A model generated the notes under the pieces. It was not told the DNA's origin. It saw only the letters and a list, made by a program, of their open reading frames with translations, and did no database searches. Made by a program: the position numbers and the translations under genes. Below are positions 46,557 through 56,865 of a stretch of 64,000 nucleotides of DNA, one piece after another (within the stretch, counting starts at the first letter, position 1; the number at the start of each line of letters is the position of its first letter). The stretch is from Paenibacillus albicereus (GTDB taxonomy: Bacteria; Bacillota; Bacilli; Paenibacillales; Paenibacillaceae), in contig NZ_CP051428.1 of assembly GCF_012676905.1 (NCBI RefSeq), forward strand, positions 3,434,001-3,498,000, written 5' to 3'.

Positions 46557-46763
46557 TCAGTTGGCGTGGATCTCGGACGAGGCGATGTCATCCTCGAAGA
46601 ACAGGTCGTCCAGCGAGCTGAGCGTTCCGTCCTCCTCGACCTGATAGACCGACATCTTATCGCCGTTGACCGTCAGCTCGATATAGCAGCCCCAGCAGTA
46701 AAACTGATGCGAGCCGATCTTGCCGATATCTCGGGAATTGCAGTTGGGGCATCTCATGCTCAT
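46557..46763 (-). CDS. Small zinc-ribbon protein
   Basis: 68 residues starting MSMRCPNCNSRDIGKIG. Two CxxC pairs (CPNC, CWGC) make a zinc ribbon; the rest is acidic and ends DDIASSEIHAN. The ATG follows GGGAG at ten bases and lies about 20 bases after the PRC-barrel gene stop, so they are probably co-transcribed. I do not recognise a named family. The form suits a DNA, RNA or protein adaptor. Confidence 0.78.
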   Translation of the reverse strand: MSMRCPNCNSRDIGKIGSHQFYCWGCYIELTVNGDKMSVYQVEEDGTLSSLDDLFFEDDIASSEIHAN

Positions 46764-46782
46764 CGATTCATATCTCCCTACA

Positions 46783-47334
46783 TTACGGATCGGAAGCTGC
46801 GACACGCTCCAGGGCATCCTCGTCCAGCGGCGGGACGACAATCGCATCTTCCCCTAACAAGAAGACATCCGGATCCCGGGGCGCTCTTAGCCATCTCCGA
46901 CCGTCCTTGAGGTCCGAGACAAATCCGTCCGTCAGTTCAAAGCCTACTACCTGTGTACCCACATTCGGGTCGAAATAAACATCGCTTACCCGGCCCAGCT
47001 GCTCTCCCTCCGCGGTGACGACGGGAAGCTCCTTGAGCCGCACGCAGCCGCCGAGAAACGAACGCGGCAGCGACTTCAGCCGCCTGACGCCGATCGACTC
47101 CTCCGAGCGGAGGAAAACGCAGTCGGCGCCGCAGACGAGAACGTCGTCCCATCGCACGGTCCGCGCCCGCCCCGGCCGCCAGCACCAGCCGTCAAGCACG
47201 AGTCCTTGCAGCGTCCAGTGCTCGTCGAACCAGGCGTCGCGGACCTTGCCGGCGCGGGCGCCGGAAGCGGCGAAATAGGCCGGCTGCCCGATGACGTCCT
47301 GCAGCTTCAGCATGCGGTCGGGTGGATTCGGCAC
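46783..47334 (-). CDS. PRC-barrel domain protein (YrrD-like)
   Basis: 183 residues with two PRC-barrel units: KLQDVIGQPAYFAASGARAGKVRDAWFD in outline, and VRLKELPVVTAEGEQLGRVSDVYFD in outline with VGFELTDGFVSDL. Family knowledge: YrrD occupies the same place downstream of the desulfurase/mnmA locus in B. subtilis; its function is not known, and PRC-barrels occur in RNA-processing and photosynthetic proteins. It follows the cysteine desulfurase gene by 12 bases. Confidence 0.85.
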   Translation of the reverse strand: MPNPPDRMLKLQDVIGQPAYFAASGARAGKVRDAWFDEHWTLQGLVLDGWCWRPGRARTVRWDDVLVCGADCVFLRSEESIGVRRLKSLPRSFLGGCVRLKELPVVTAEGEQLGRVSDVYFDPNVGTQVVGFELTDGFVSDLKDGRRWLRAPRDPDVFLLGEDAIVVPPLDEDALERVAASDP

Positions 47335-47346
47335 CTGCAGCGCCTC

Positions 47347-48498
47347 CTAAGAAGATTTACGATTACGGCCGAGAAAGGTTTCAACCCGCTCCGCCGCAAG
47401 CTCCATTTCTTCTGTAGTATTGCCCAATCCGAAGCTGAATCTTACCGCCGAGCCGGCAAGCTCCTGCGGCACGCCCATCGCCTGCAGCACATGCGACGGC
47501 TCGAGCGCGCCCGCCGTGCAGGCAGAGCCGCCGGAGGCGGCGATGCCGGCCAGGTCGAGATTCATGAGCATGGACTCCCGGTCGACGCCCGGAACCGCCA
47601 GGCTGACGATGCCCGGCAGCCGCCGCTCGGGATGGCCCAGCAGGACGGCCGCTCCGTCCGTAAGCTCGGCCATCCGGAGCAGCCACAGCGCGCGCAGCTC
47701 CTCCATCGCGGCCGCCCGGCTCTCCCGCTCGCGGGCGGCGAGCTCGGCCGCTCTCGCGAAGCCGACGAGCGCGGCGACGTTTTCCGTGCCGCCGCGCCGC
47801 TTGCGCTCCTGCGAGCCGCCGACGAGCAGCGGCGCCAGCGGCGTGCCTTGGCGCACGAACAGCGCGCCGGCGCCTTGCGGGCCGTTGATCTTGTGGCTCG
47901 AGAGCGTCATCAGCGACACGGGCAGGCTGGCGACGTCGATCGGCAGCTTGCCGTAGGCCTGGGCCGCATCGGTATGGAACGGCACGCCGCGCTCGCGCGC
48001 CGCCGCCGACAGCTCCGCGATCGGCTGGATGACGCCGGTCTCGTTGTTGGCGTACATGATGCTGACGAGCCCGGTGTCGTCGCTCAGGCAGTTCCGCAAG
48101 TCATCGGGCGAGACGAGCCCGTCGCGGTCGACCGGCAGCACCGTGACGCGCCAGCCGCCGCGCTCGAGGCGCTCGCATTCCTTGAGCACGGCATGGTGCT
48201 CGGCCGCGCTCGTGACGAGATGTCGCTTGCCGCTCGCCGCCTGCGCCTCCAGCACGCCTCGCAGCGCATAGTTGTCCGCTTCCGTCCCGCCGGAGGTGAA
48301 GACGAGCTCGTCCGGCCGGCAGCCGATCGTCGCAGCAACCGCGTCCCGCGATGCGCTCACCCGCTTGCGGGCGTCTCGGCCGTAGCTGTGCAGGCTGGAG
48401 GCGTTCGCCGGAGGGCCCTGCAGCACGTCGAGCATCGCTTGCGCGGCTTCGGGATGCAGCGGAGTCGTCGCGGCGTGGTCGTAATAGATCCGTTCCAT
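47347..48498 (-). CDS. Cysteine desulfurase (YrvO/NifS-IscS type)
   Basis: 383 residues starting MERIYYDHAATTPLHP. PLP lysine is in LSSHKINGPQGAGALF, TSGGTEADNYAL binds the cofactor, and the catalytic Cys is in SGGSACTAGALEPSHVL. Family knowledge: YrvO passes sulfur to MnmA for 2-thiouridine in tRNA; mnmA is divergent about 0.7 kb away. The cymR gene lies immediately upstream, 28 bases away, so sulfur status probably controls this enzyme. Confidence 0.95.
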   Translation of the reverse strand: MERIYYDHAATTPLHPEAAQAMLDVLQGPPANASSLHSYGRDARKRVSASRDAVAATIGCRPDELVFTSGGTEADNYALRGVLEAQAASGKRHLVTSAAEHHAVLKECERLERGGWRVTVLPVDRDGLVSPDDLRNCLSDDTGLVSIMYANNETGVIQPIAELSAAARERGVPFHTDAAQAYGKLPIDVASLPVSLMTLSSHKINGPQGAGALFVRQGTPLAPLLVGGSQERKRRGGTENVAALVGFARAAELAARERESRAAAMEELRALWLLRMAELTDGAAVLLGHPERRLPGIVSLAVPGVDRESMLMNLDLAGIAASGGSACTAGALEPSHVLQAMGVPQELAGSAVRFSFGLGNTTEEMELAAERVETFLGRNRKSS

Positions 48499-48526
48499 CG
48501 CGTTCAAGACCTTTCTGGAATCGAAA

Positions 48527-48946
48527 TCAAATATAGAACATGTAGCTGTCGGCCTCGCTCTTGTCCGTATACTGGATGAGATCGAGCAGCGTCGTGGAGT
48601 CCAGCACCTCCGCGATGCTGTCGCGGATGCGCAGCCACAGGTTGCGCTTGGCCGGATCGTCCTCCTCGGTGAAGTCGACCGGCGAGATCGGCCCTTCGAG
48701 GATGCGGATCACGTCGCCGGCCGTGATCGTGTCCGGATCCTTGGACAGGATGTAGCCGCCGTACGCTCCGCGGATGCTTTTGACGAGGCCGGCGTTGCGA
48801 AGCGGGGCGATCAGCTGCTCCAGATAGTGCTCGGACAGCTGGTTTTTCTCGGCGATGCTCTTGAGCGAGATCGGGCCTTCTCCGAACTTGGCGGAGAGCT
48901 CCATCATAATGGTAAGGCCGTACCGGCCCTTGGTGGATATTTTCAT
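48527..48946 (-). CDS. cymR: Rrf2-family cysteine metabolism repressor CymR
   Basis: 139 residues starting MKISTKGRYGLTIMMELSAKFG with AGAGGTG upstream. The winged helix is SLKSIAEKNQLSEHYLEQLIAPLRNAGLVKSIRGAYGGY in outline. There are no cysteines for an iron-sulfur cluster, which separates it from IscR and fits CymR. Family knowledge: with CysK it represses cysteine-synthesis and sulfur-uptake genes. The order cymR-desulfurase-mnmA is conserved in Bacillales, though mnmA here is on the opposite strand. Confidence 0.93.
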   Translation of the reverse strand: MKISTKGRYGLTIMMELSAKFGEGPISLKSIAEKNQLSEHYLEQLIAPLRNAGLVKSIRGAYGGYILSKDPDTITAGDVIRILEGPISPVDFTEEDDPAKRNLWLRIRDSIAEVLDSTTLLDLIQYTDKSEADSYMFYI

Positions 48947-49082
48947 TGCTGCACCTCTTTCCCTGATTGGTCGAAAAACTAAATCAAGGTATTCCCATAA
49001 TACTGATATGTTAGCACAGTCAGGGGCGGTCCGTCCGCTAAAATCGGCTTGCGGCCGACAAGAAATCGAATAAAGCGGATGA

Positions 49083-50345
<1,263 letters not shown>

Positions 50346-50386
50346 CTGCTGTGGCCGATATGCGTGTCGCACCAGACGGGTGAATG

Positions 50387-50618
50387 CCCAGCTAGCCGTC
50401 TCGGCTGGGGATTCGGATTGCAGGGCATGTTTCTGCCTTGAATCCGCCGACTCGGCCGGGGATTTGGCATTCAGGGCAGTTTTCTTCCTTGAATCCGCCG
50501 CCTCGGCCGGGGATTTGGCATCCAGGGCAGTTTTCTGCCTTGAATCCGCCGGCTCGGCCCGGAGATTGAGTATCCACGGCAGTTTTCTGCCTTGGATCCG
50601 CCGACTCGGCTGGGGATT
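50387..50618. repeat. Tandem array of about five 51-bp repeats
   Basis: Units begin around CTTGAATCCGCCGACTCGGC and contain GGGGATT and CAGGGCAGTTTTCTGC. Equivalent positions fall at 50437, 50488, 50539 and 50591, with a degenerate first copy from about 50387. Because 51 is divisible by three the array is open in several frames, but no frame has a ribosome site. No gene is seen from 50346 to 50911. Confidence 0.85.
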
Positions 50619-50655
50619 GAAAAAGTCCAGGGCACATTCTGCCCTGGACTTTTTC
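50619..50655. terminator. Strong bidirectional hairpin ending the repeat array
   Basis: A perfect 15-bp stem (AAAAAGTCCAGGGCA with its complement) and five-base loop has T-runs on both strands. It may end the mnmA transcript after it passes through the repeats. Confidence 0.78.
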
Positions 50656-50699
50656 ACCCCGAACCTCTAACCTGAATCCGCCTTTTCAATCCTAGAATG

Positions 50700-50755
50700 A
50701 AAAGGGTCTGTCCCCGGTCCTATGAGATGACCTTGGGGAACAGACCCTTTTTTTC
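50700..50755. terminator. Second hairpin with GGGTCTGTCCC arms, terminator-like
   Basis: AAAGGGTCTGTCCC pairs with GGGAACAGACCCTTT, one base bulged, around an inner GGTC...GACC hairpin, followed by seven Ts on the plus strand. The symmetric form could also be a dispersed repeat element. Confidence 0.6.
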
Positions 50756-50911
50756 GTCTGGATGCGCATTTGAACGGCTTGGAGCTTCAAGCGCTCCACA
50801 AACGGGCATGTTCCGAAGCATGTCGCTCAAGCGCTTCCGCCTCCGACGGCAATCCCACGCCTCCTCGCCGGCACATGCTCCGGCGGGGCAGATGCAGCGA
50901 AGCACAAGCCA

Positions 50912-51727
50912 TCAAGTGCGGCGCATATATGCCTTCACCGTCAGCGGCGCGAAAATCGCGACGATCGCAGCGGCGGCGAGCAGCGACCAGCCGACCTCTG
51001 CCCCGAGCGTCCCGCCGTTCGCCAGATCGCGCACGGCGCTCACCAGATGGGAGACCGGATTGAATTTTACGAACCACTGCAGCCAGTCCGGCATCGTCTC
51101 GACCGGCACGAACGCGTTGGACAGGAACGTCAGCGGGAACAGCACGATCATCGAGATGCCTTGGACGCTGGAGGCGCTGCGGGCGATGACGCCGAAAAAG
51201 GCGAAGATCCAGCTGACCGCCCACGAGCAAACGATGACGAGCACGGCGGCGATGGCCACGTAGCCGAGGCCTCCCTCCGGACGATAGCCCATCAGGTAGC
51301 CCATCACGAAGGTCAGCACCGTAGCGATCGTATAGCGCACCGTATCGGCCAGCAGCGAGCCGGCCAGCGGCGCGATGCGCGCGATCGGCAGCGACTTGAA
51401 GCGGTCGAACACGCCTTTGTCCATGTCCTCGCGCAGCTGCACGCCGGTGACGACCGAGGTGCCGATGACCGTCTGCACGAGGATGCCGGGGATGATGACC
51501 GGCAAGTAGCTGGGCACGTCGCCGGAAATGGCCCCGCCGAAAATATACGTGAACATGAGCGTGAACAGAATCGGCTGCAGCGTCACGTCGAACAGCTGCT
51601 CCGGCGTCCGCTTGATCTTGAGCAGCCCCCGGTACGCCATCGTCAGCGAGTTGCGGATGGCCTGGACGAAGCCTCCGCGCTGCACGATCCGGCGGGAAGC
51701 GCCTGCCGGCGCGAATTCGGTCTTCAT
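50912..51727 (-). CDS. ABC-2 type permease, DrrB-like
   Basis: 271 residues starting [16 protein letters not shown]. The ATG overlaps the ATPase stop as ATGA. Six predicted membrane helices and the ABC-2 signature region ([41 protein letters not shown] in outline) are present. Family knowledge: with a DrrA-type ATPase it forms an exporter of hydrophobic antibiotics or lipids. It is followed by an intergenic region with no obvious terminator on its own strand within 150 bases. Confidence 0.9.
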   Translation of the reverse strand: MKTEFAPAGASRRIVQRGGFVQAIRNSLTMAYRGLLKIKRTPEQLFDVTLQPILFTLMFTYIFGGAISGDVPSYLPVIIPGILVQTVIGTSVVTGVQLREDMDKGVFDRFKSLPIARIAPLAGSLLADTVRYTIATVLTFVMGYLMGYRPEGGLGYVAIAAVLVIVCSWAVSWIFAFFGVIARSASSVQGISMIVLFPLTFLSNAFVPVETMPDWLQWFVKFNPVSHLVSAVRDLANGGTLGAEVGWSLLAAAAIVAIFAPLTVKAYMRRT

Positions 51728-52740
51728 GCGTTTCTTGCCTCCATTCGTTCGTTGCCTGCGGGAGCATCCGGCGAAGGGGCCCCCGGGCCGCTGCCGGTGA
51801 TCGTCAAGAACACTTCGTCCAGCGTCGGCTTCTGCACGCTGATCTCCGCCAGATTCACGCCTGCGCCGCGCAGGGCGATCAGCAGGTCGGTGACTTGGCC
51901 GGCTTCCGCCATCGGCGCGGTGATTCGTCCGGCTTCCGCCGTCACGCTGGAGCGGGCCTGCAGCACGCGCTCGACGGTCTCGCGGGCGGTCGTAATCTGG
52001 CCCGGATCGGTCACCCGCAGATGCAGCGACGAGCTGCCGACCGATGCTTTCAGCTCGTCTCCGGTGCCCTCGGCGACGACGCGGCCGCGGTCGATGACCG
52101 CGATGCGGTCCGCGAGCTGGTCCGCCTCGTCCAGATACTGCGTCGTGAGCAGCACGGTCGAGCCGTTTTTGACCAGCCTGCGGATCGTGTCCCACATCTG
52201 CGCCCGCGTCCGCGGATCGAGTCCCGTCGTCGGCTCGTCGAGAAAGAGGAGCGGAGGCTGAGAGATCAGGCTGGCAGCCAGATCAAGCCGCCGGCGCATG
52301 CCGCCGGAGAAGTTTTTGAGCGGCCGCTTGGCGGCTTCGGTCAGGCCGAACTCCTCCAGCAGCTCCGCCGCTCTGCGCCTAGACTCGGCGCGGCCGAGGC
52401 CGAGCAGCCGCGAAAAGATCACGAGATTCTCGGTCGCGCTGAGCGACTCGTCGACCGAAGCGTATTGCCCCGTCACGCCGATCAGCTGCCGTACTTGCTG
52501 CGGCTTCCGCATCACGTCGACGCCGAAAATGCGCGCCTCGCCCGCATCCGGCCGCAGCAGCGTCGCCAGCATCCGGATCGTCGTCGTCTTGCCTGCTCCG
52601 TTCGGGCCTAGCACGCCGTAGATCGAGCCTGCGCGCACGTTCAGGTCCACGCCGTCGACAGCCCGGTTGTCTCCGAATTGCTTGACGAGTCCGAGCGCTT
52701 CGACCGCCCACTCGCCCGTAGTCGATGGATTGGATTTCAT
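51724..52740 (-). CDS. ABC transporter ATP-binding protein, DrrA-like
   Basis: 338 residues. Walker [12 protein letters not shown]-loop [17 protein letters not shown] (the DrrA-type variant), signature [12 protein letters not shown], Walker [17 protein letters not shown] and the switch His replaced by Q in [15 protein letters not shown], as in this subfamily. The extra C-terminal domain of daunorubicin-resistance ATPases is present. It is the first gene of a two-gene exporter operon. Substrate unknown. Confidence 0.93.
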   Translation of the reverse strand: MKSNPSTTGEWAVEALGLVKQFGDNRAVDGVDLNVRAGSIYGVLGPNGAGKTTTIRMLATLLRPDAGEARIFGVDVMRKPQQVRQLIGVTGQYASVDESLSATENLVIFSRLLGLGRAESRRRAAELLEEFGLTEAAKRPLKNFSGGMRRRLDLAASLISQPPLLFLDEPTTGLDPRTRAQMWDTIRRLVKNGSTVLLTTQYLDEADQLADRIAVIDRGRVVAEGTGDELKASVGSSSLHLRVTDPGQITTARETVERVLQARSSVTAEAGRITAPMAEAGQVTDLLIALRGAGVNLAEISVQKPTLDEVFLTITGSGPGAPSPDAPAGNERMEARNA

Positions 52741-52991
52741 CGTGGTTCATCCTCCCTGGATATCGTTCGCTGCAAGCATACCTCCCGAATGTGAACTCGA
52801 TTTGAACCGAAGCGAAGGAATGGGCGGGACGCTCATGAATGAGGGAAGGCGCAAGAGCGGATTGACTTCGAGGCGGTGCGGGACAGAACGAACCAAAGGA
52901 GCTTGCTCCCTTGGTCTTGGGCTGGCGCCGCAGCTGGCCGAGGCCTGTCCAGCCCCCGCCGGCTCGGCATTCGCGCAGTCCCCGCACGCGG

Positions 52992-53114
52992 CATGCGGAT
53001 GCGGGATGGAGGACGCAGGATGGAGCGGATGCGGAATGGAGCGAATCCCTGGATGGAGCAGACGCCGGGATGGTGCGGATGCCAGGATGGAGCGGATGCG
53101 GGATGGAGCAGGCG
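52992..53114. repeat. Degenerate G-rich tandem repeats
   Basis: GGATGGAG/GGATGCGG units recur seven or eight times at roughly 14-18-base spacing. The whole 52741-53254 gap has no supported gene; a CCAAAGGAGC/GCTCCCTTGG hairpin lies at about 52894-52916. Confidence 0.7.
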
Positions 53115-53254
53115 AAATAGAGCATGGGGAATGGAAATCGCGGGCTTGCCGACCCGGGCATGCGGACGCGCGAGCATGCAACGGCGCCTTGAACGGCCGC
53201 GCGCGCTCCCGCATAATAGAAATCGATCCAACCGATAGAGAGGATGAATGCCGC

Positions 53255-53770
53255 ATGTTGAAACGAAAACCCGCTCCATCGGTCGCCTCCAAAGCCAAAG
53301 GAAGCACGCTGCTGCTCGAGCGCGCGTTCGACGCCTCGCCCTCGCAGCTGTTCCGGGCTTATACAGAGGAAGACCTGCTCCGCCAGTGGTGGGGACCGAA
53401 GGGATGGACCGTCGCGGAGAGCCGGCTCGACTTGCAGCCGGGCGGAAGCTGGCACTACGGCCTCGCCTCCGAGGACGGCAGCCGGAAGACTTGGGGCAAG
53501 TTCGTCTACCGCGAGCTCCAGTCTGACCGGCACCTCGTCTATGAAGACTACGCGGCGGACGAGGCCGGCAACGTGTCCGAAGGACAAGGCTTGCTCGTCA
53601 CGCTGGAGTTCCGCGAGGGGAACGGCCGCACGATGCTCGTCAGCCGAGCGGAGTTCGCTTCCTCGCAAGCGCTGAAGCGCTCGCTCAAGCTCGGCGTCGT
53701 CGAAGGGATGAGCCAGACGTGGGAGCGCCTCGCTGCCTGTGTCCGCCGCATGGACGGCAGCAACAGCTGA
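53255..53770 (+). CDS. SRPBCC/AHSA1-family protein
   Basis: 171 residues starting MLKRKPAPSVASKAKG with GAGAGG eleven bases upstream. The AHSA1 (START-like) fold is recognisable: LLLERAFDASPSQLFRAYTEEDLLRQWWGPKGWTV in outline, then DLQPGGSWHYGL, and a C-terminal helix LGVVEGMSQTWERLAACV. Family knowledge: these bind hydrophobic ligands, and functions vary. The final nine codons, including the stop, are duplicated downstream within a short repeat cluster. Confidence 0.85.
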   Translation: MLKRKPAPSVASKAKGSTLLLERAFDASPSQLFRAYTEEDLLRQWWGPKGWTVAESRLDLQPGGSWHYGLASEDGSRKTWGKFVYRELQSDRHLVYEDYAADEAGNVSEGQGLLVTLEFREGNGRTMLVSRAEFASSQALKRSLKLGVVEGMSQTWERLAACVRRMDGSNS

Positions 53771-53861
53771 CGCATAGAGGACAGCAACGGCTGGCTCTAC
53801 CACCGCATGGACGGCAGCAACGGCTGGCTCTACCAACCGCATGGACGGCAGCAACAGCTGA
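53746..53861. repeat. Repeat cluster made of copies of the SRPBCC gene's 3' end
   Basis: CCGCATGGACGGCAGCAAC occurs at 53746, 53803 and 53837, with a degenerate copy near 53772. The first and last copies share 25 identical bases that include the stop codon of the gene. Confidence 0.8.
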
Positions 53862-53976
53862 CACGTCCATCCGGGCTTGAATCCCCATCTGCTCGAGGCC
53901 GGCTCATTTCCAGAGACGCCCTCGCTCACCTCCGTCCCCGTGCCGGCCCTCGCGTCCTGCCGCGAGCTGCGGCCGG

Positions 53977-55050
53977 TCAGGTGCCGGTATCGCGGAGGTT
54001 CCGCTCCGCGTCGAACTCGTCGGTGATGTCGCCGACGATCTCCTCCACGATGTCCTCCAGCGTCACCAGCCCCGCCGTGCCGCCATACTCGTCGATCAGA
54101 ATCGCGAGCTGCGTCTTGTCCTGCTGCATCCGGGCCAGAAGCGCCTGAATGCGCGTCGATGCCGGCACAGCCGCCACCGGACGTATCAGGCCGTGCCAGT
54201 TCGTCGTCTGCGCTCCCGCTCGCAGCAGGTCCTTGATGTGGACGAAGCCGATCACGTCGTCCTTGTCTCCGTCGCACACCGGATAGCGCGTATGCATGCG
54301 CTGCAGGGCGGCGGCTTTGTTTTCTTCCAGCGTGCGGTCGACGTACAGGCAGATCATGTCCGTTCTTGGAATCATGATCTCCCTCGCCTGCGTGCCCGCA
54401 AAGTCGAAAATATTGTCCATGAGCGCCAGCTCCGCCGGATCGATCAGCCCGCTCCGGCGGCTCTCCTGCATGAGCAGGCGCAGCTCCTCCTCGTTATGCG
54501 CCGGCTCGGTGCCGGCAGCCGATTCAAGGCCGCTCCATCGCAGCAGCCGGCCCGCCATGCCGTCGAGCACGCGGATGGCGGGGTAGAGCAGCGCGTGAAG
54601 CAGGATGAGCGGGCGGGAGGTCCAGAGCGTGACCTTTTCCGCTTGGCGGATGGCAAGCGTCTTGGGCGCCAGCTGGCCGAGCACGATGTGGAACAGGGCG
54701 ATGCAGCCGAAGGCGGCCACGAACGAGAGGGTCCCCGCCGCCGGACCGGCGATGCCGAAGCGCAGCAGCAGCGGCTCGAGCAGCGCCGCGACCGCCGGCT
54801 CGCCGACCCAGCCGAGCCCGAGCGAGGCGAGCGTGATGCCGAGCTGGCAGACGGAGACGAAGGAATCGAGGCTGCCGGTGAGGCGGGAGGCGAACCGCGC
54901 CTTACCGTTGCCCTCGGAGACGAGGGCGCTGATGCGGCTGCTCCGCACCTTCACCATCGCGAGCTGCGCGGCGACAAAAAAGCCGTTCAGGAAAACGAGA
55001 GCTACAATGAGCAGCAAGCTGATGCCGAGCGGCAAGGGGTCGTCGGACAC
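53977..55050 (-). CDS. CNNM/CBS-domain membrane protein (hemolysin-like), lacking the C-terminal CorC/HlyC domain
   Basis: 357 residues. The N-terminal CNNM (DUF21) domain has several membrane segments (LLLIVALVFLNGFFVAAQLAMV, LGITLASLGLGWVGEPAV), followed by two CBS domains (IMIPRTDMICLYVD, LAILIDEYGGTAGLVTLEDIVEEIVG). Family members usually continue for about 80 more residues as a CorC/HlyC domain. Here the protein stops just after DEFDAERNLRDTGT, and none of the frames downstream contains the missing part. Family knowledge: linked to magnesium or cobalt efflux. It may be a functional short form or a truncated gene. Confidence 0.87.
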   Translation of the reverse strand: MSDDPLPLGISLLLIVALVFLNGFFVAAQLAMVKVRSSRISALVSEGNGKARFASRLTGSLDSFVSVCQLGITLASLGLGWVGEPAVAALLEPLLLRFGIAGPAAGTLSFVAAFGCIALFHIVLGQLAPKTLAIRQAEKVTLWTSRPLILLHALLYPAIRVLDGMAGRLLRWSGLESAAGTEPAHNEEELRLLMQESRRSGLIDPAELALMDNIFDFAGTQAREIMIPRTDMICLYVDRTLEENKAAALQRMHTRYPVCDGDKDDVIGFVHIKDLLRAGAQTTNWHGLIRPVAAVPASTRIQALLARMQQDKTQLAILIDEYGGTAGLVTLEDIVEEIVGDITDEFDAERNLRDTGT

Positions 55051-55159
55051 GCTCTACCCTTCTTCCGCTTCGAAAGCGAATGCGGAAGTCGGGCCACCTC
55101 CTCCAGATCAAGTCGATTGCCTCTATGTGTATGCGGAAGAAGTCGAACTATTCCGAACG

Positions 55160-55207
55160 CAAGCCAAGAAGGACGAGGGCTTCGGCTCGCCCCCGTCCTT
55201 CTTGGCG
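55160..55207. terminator. Long hairpin at the 3' end of mntH
   Basis: GCCAAGAAGGACG pairs with CGTCCTTCTTGGC across about 18 bases, immediately past the mntH stop. It has no T-run of note, so termination is uncertain. Confidence 0.45.
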
Positions 55208-55208
55208 T

Positions 55209-56573
55209 TCAAAACCAGCCGCTCACGGTCATCGCGAGCAAATAGAGGTTCAGCGCTGCGATCAGCAGCGCGCAGCTCCAGGCAACGCCCTTGAGCAGCG
55301 GCCGATTGGCGAATTCCCCCATCTTGCGCGGATCGCTCGTAAATTGGACGAGCGGAATGACGGCGAAGCTGAGCTGCAGCGACAGAATGACCTGGCTGAA
55401 GATGAGCAGCTCGGTGGTGCCTTTCTCTCCATAGAGCGCCGTCACGATGACGGCCGGCACGAGCGCGATCAGGCGGGTGATGAGCCGCCGCAGCCAAGGC
55501 TTCATGCGCAGGCCGAGAAAGCCTTCCATGACGATCTGGCCGGCGAGCGTGCCGGTCAGCGTCGAGTTCTGGCCGGCGGCCAGCAGCGCCACGCCGAACA
55601 GCACGCTGGCCGCCGCACCGCCCATGAGCGGCGCCATCAGCCGGTAGGCATCGCTGATTTCGGCGATGTCGGTATAGCCGCTCGTGTGGAATACCGCCCC
55701 GGCGACGATCAGGATGGCGGCGTTGATGAACAGCGCCAGCCCGAGCGCGATCGTCGAGTCGAGCGTGGCGAAGCGGATCGCTTCTTTTTTGCCCAGCGGG
55801 GTCTGCTCGAAGCGTCGCGTCTGCACGATCGAGGAGTGCAGGTACAGGTTATGCGGCATGACCGTCGCGCCGAGAATGCCGATGGCGATGTACAGCATCG
55901 CCGGGTTCGAGACGATCTGGCCGGAAGGGATGAAGCCCTTCAAGACGTCGGCCACGACCGGCTGCGCCCAGACCAGCTCCAGCAGGAAGCAGCCGCCGAT
56001 CGTGCCGATCAGCACGATGACGAGCGCCTCCATATAGCGGAAGCCCTTGTTCTGCAGCAGCAGCACGAGCAGGACGTCAAGCGAGGTGAGTATGACGCCC
56101 CACAGCAGCGGCAGGCCGAACAGCAGGTTGAGCGCGATCGCCGTGCCGATCAGCTCCGCCAGGTCGCACGCGGCGATGGCCAGCTCGCAAAGCACCCACA
56201 GCAGCAGCGCGACCGGCTTGCTGTAGTGGTCGCGGCAAGCCTGCGCCAGATCGCGGCCCGTGACGATCCCCAGCTTGCCGGAGAGCGACTGAAGCACCAT
56301 CGCGATCAGGTTCGACAGCAGCACGACCGACAGCAGCGTATAGCCGAACAAGGAGCCGCCTGCCAGATCGGTCGCCCAGTTGCCGGGATCCATATAACCG
56401 ACGGCGACCAGATAGCCCGGTCCCATGAACGCGAGCAGCTTCCGCAGCCAGCTCCCTTTTTGCGGCACATGGAGGCTGCGGTTGGCTTCGGCGAGGGACG
56501 GCTCCCCTCCGCTTCGTTTCCACCCGCCCGATTCCAGCGTTGCTTCAGTCCCGCCCCATCGCTCGTTCTTCAT
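55209..56573 (-). CDS. mntH: Nramp-family manganese transporter
   Basis: 454 residues with AGGAGAG upstream. About eleven membrane helices; the metal-site motifs are [10 protein letters not shown] in TM1 and [14 protein letters not shown] in TM6, followed by [20 protein letters not shown] in outline. Family knowledge: a proton-coupled importer of Mn2+ and Fe2+. A candidate MntR site lies about 30 bases before the start. The gene is monocistronic by spacing. Confidence 0.95.
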   Translation of the reverse strand: MKNERWGGTEATLESGGWKRSGGEPSLAEANRSLHVPQKGSWLRKLLAFMGPGYLVAVGYMDPGNWATDLAGGSLFGYTLLSVVLLSNLIAMVLQSLSGKLGIVTGRDLAQACRDHYSKPVALLLWVLCELAIAACDLAELIGTAIALNLLFGLPLLWGVILTSLDVLLVLLLQNKGFRYMEALVIVLIGTIGGCFLLELVWAQPVVADVLKGFIPSGQIVSNPAMLYIAIGILGATVMPHNLYLHSSIVQTRRFEQTPLGKKEAIRFATLDSTIALGLALFINAAILIVAGAVFHTSGYTDIAEISDAYRLMAPLMGGAAASVLFGVALLAAGQNSTLTGTLAGQIVMEGFLGLRMKPWLRRLITRLIALVPAVIVTALYGEKGTTELLIFSQVILSLQLSFAVIPLVQFTSDPRKMGEFANRPLLKGVAWSCALLIAALNLYLLAMTVSGWF

Positions 56574-56603
56574 CGCTCATCTCTCCTTTTGCGCACGCAC
56601 ATC

Positions 56604-56623
56604 TATGTTGAGTCAGGGAAACT
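56604..56623. promoter_or_regulatory. Candidate MntR operator upstream of mntH
   Basis: TATGTTGAGTCAGGGAAACT shares the GGGAAACT half-site and overall spacing with MntR boxes as I remember them from B. subtilis mntH and mntA. One arm is degenerate. Confidence 0.42.
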
Positions 56624-56738
56624 TTTAGAGCCGGCGATTCCTCTTTCCGTTAAAGATATGACGAAGAAACGCAAATGTTACATCTCTATATAGTTTAACC
56701 CTAAATTTCGTTGTTGTTAATCATGAATGCGCGCGCAG

Positions 56739-56782
56739 ACGAAAAAGCCCGCCGCCCCGAAGGGCGGCAAGCCGGCGGAGCA
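56739..56782 (-). terminator. Terminator downstream of rarA
   Basis: Minus strand: GCCGGCTTGCCGCCC, loop TTCG, GGGCGGCGGGC then TTTTT, about 85 bases past the rarA stop. Confidence 0.72.
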
Positions 56783-56865
56783 GGCTCTCGAACGGTCGGA
56801 AAGGCAACCTCCGCGCTAGCGTCAAGCTTTTTAGCCTGACGACGCGATGCCAGAGGGCAGAGCGG

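Noticed and set aside
50380-50670. Open reading frames of 80-96 codons (and a 490-codon frame on the minus strand) through the 51-bp repeats
   Set aside because: They exist because the repeat length is a multiple of three. There are no ribosome sites, the minus-strand frame runs antisense through mnmA, and the predicted proteins are repetitive.
52747-53307. Minus-strand frames of 148-186 codons over the G-rich repeats
   Set aside because: Low-complexity, Pro/His/Ser-rich products without ribosome sites or recognisable motifs; they overlap the start of the SRPBCC gene antisense.
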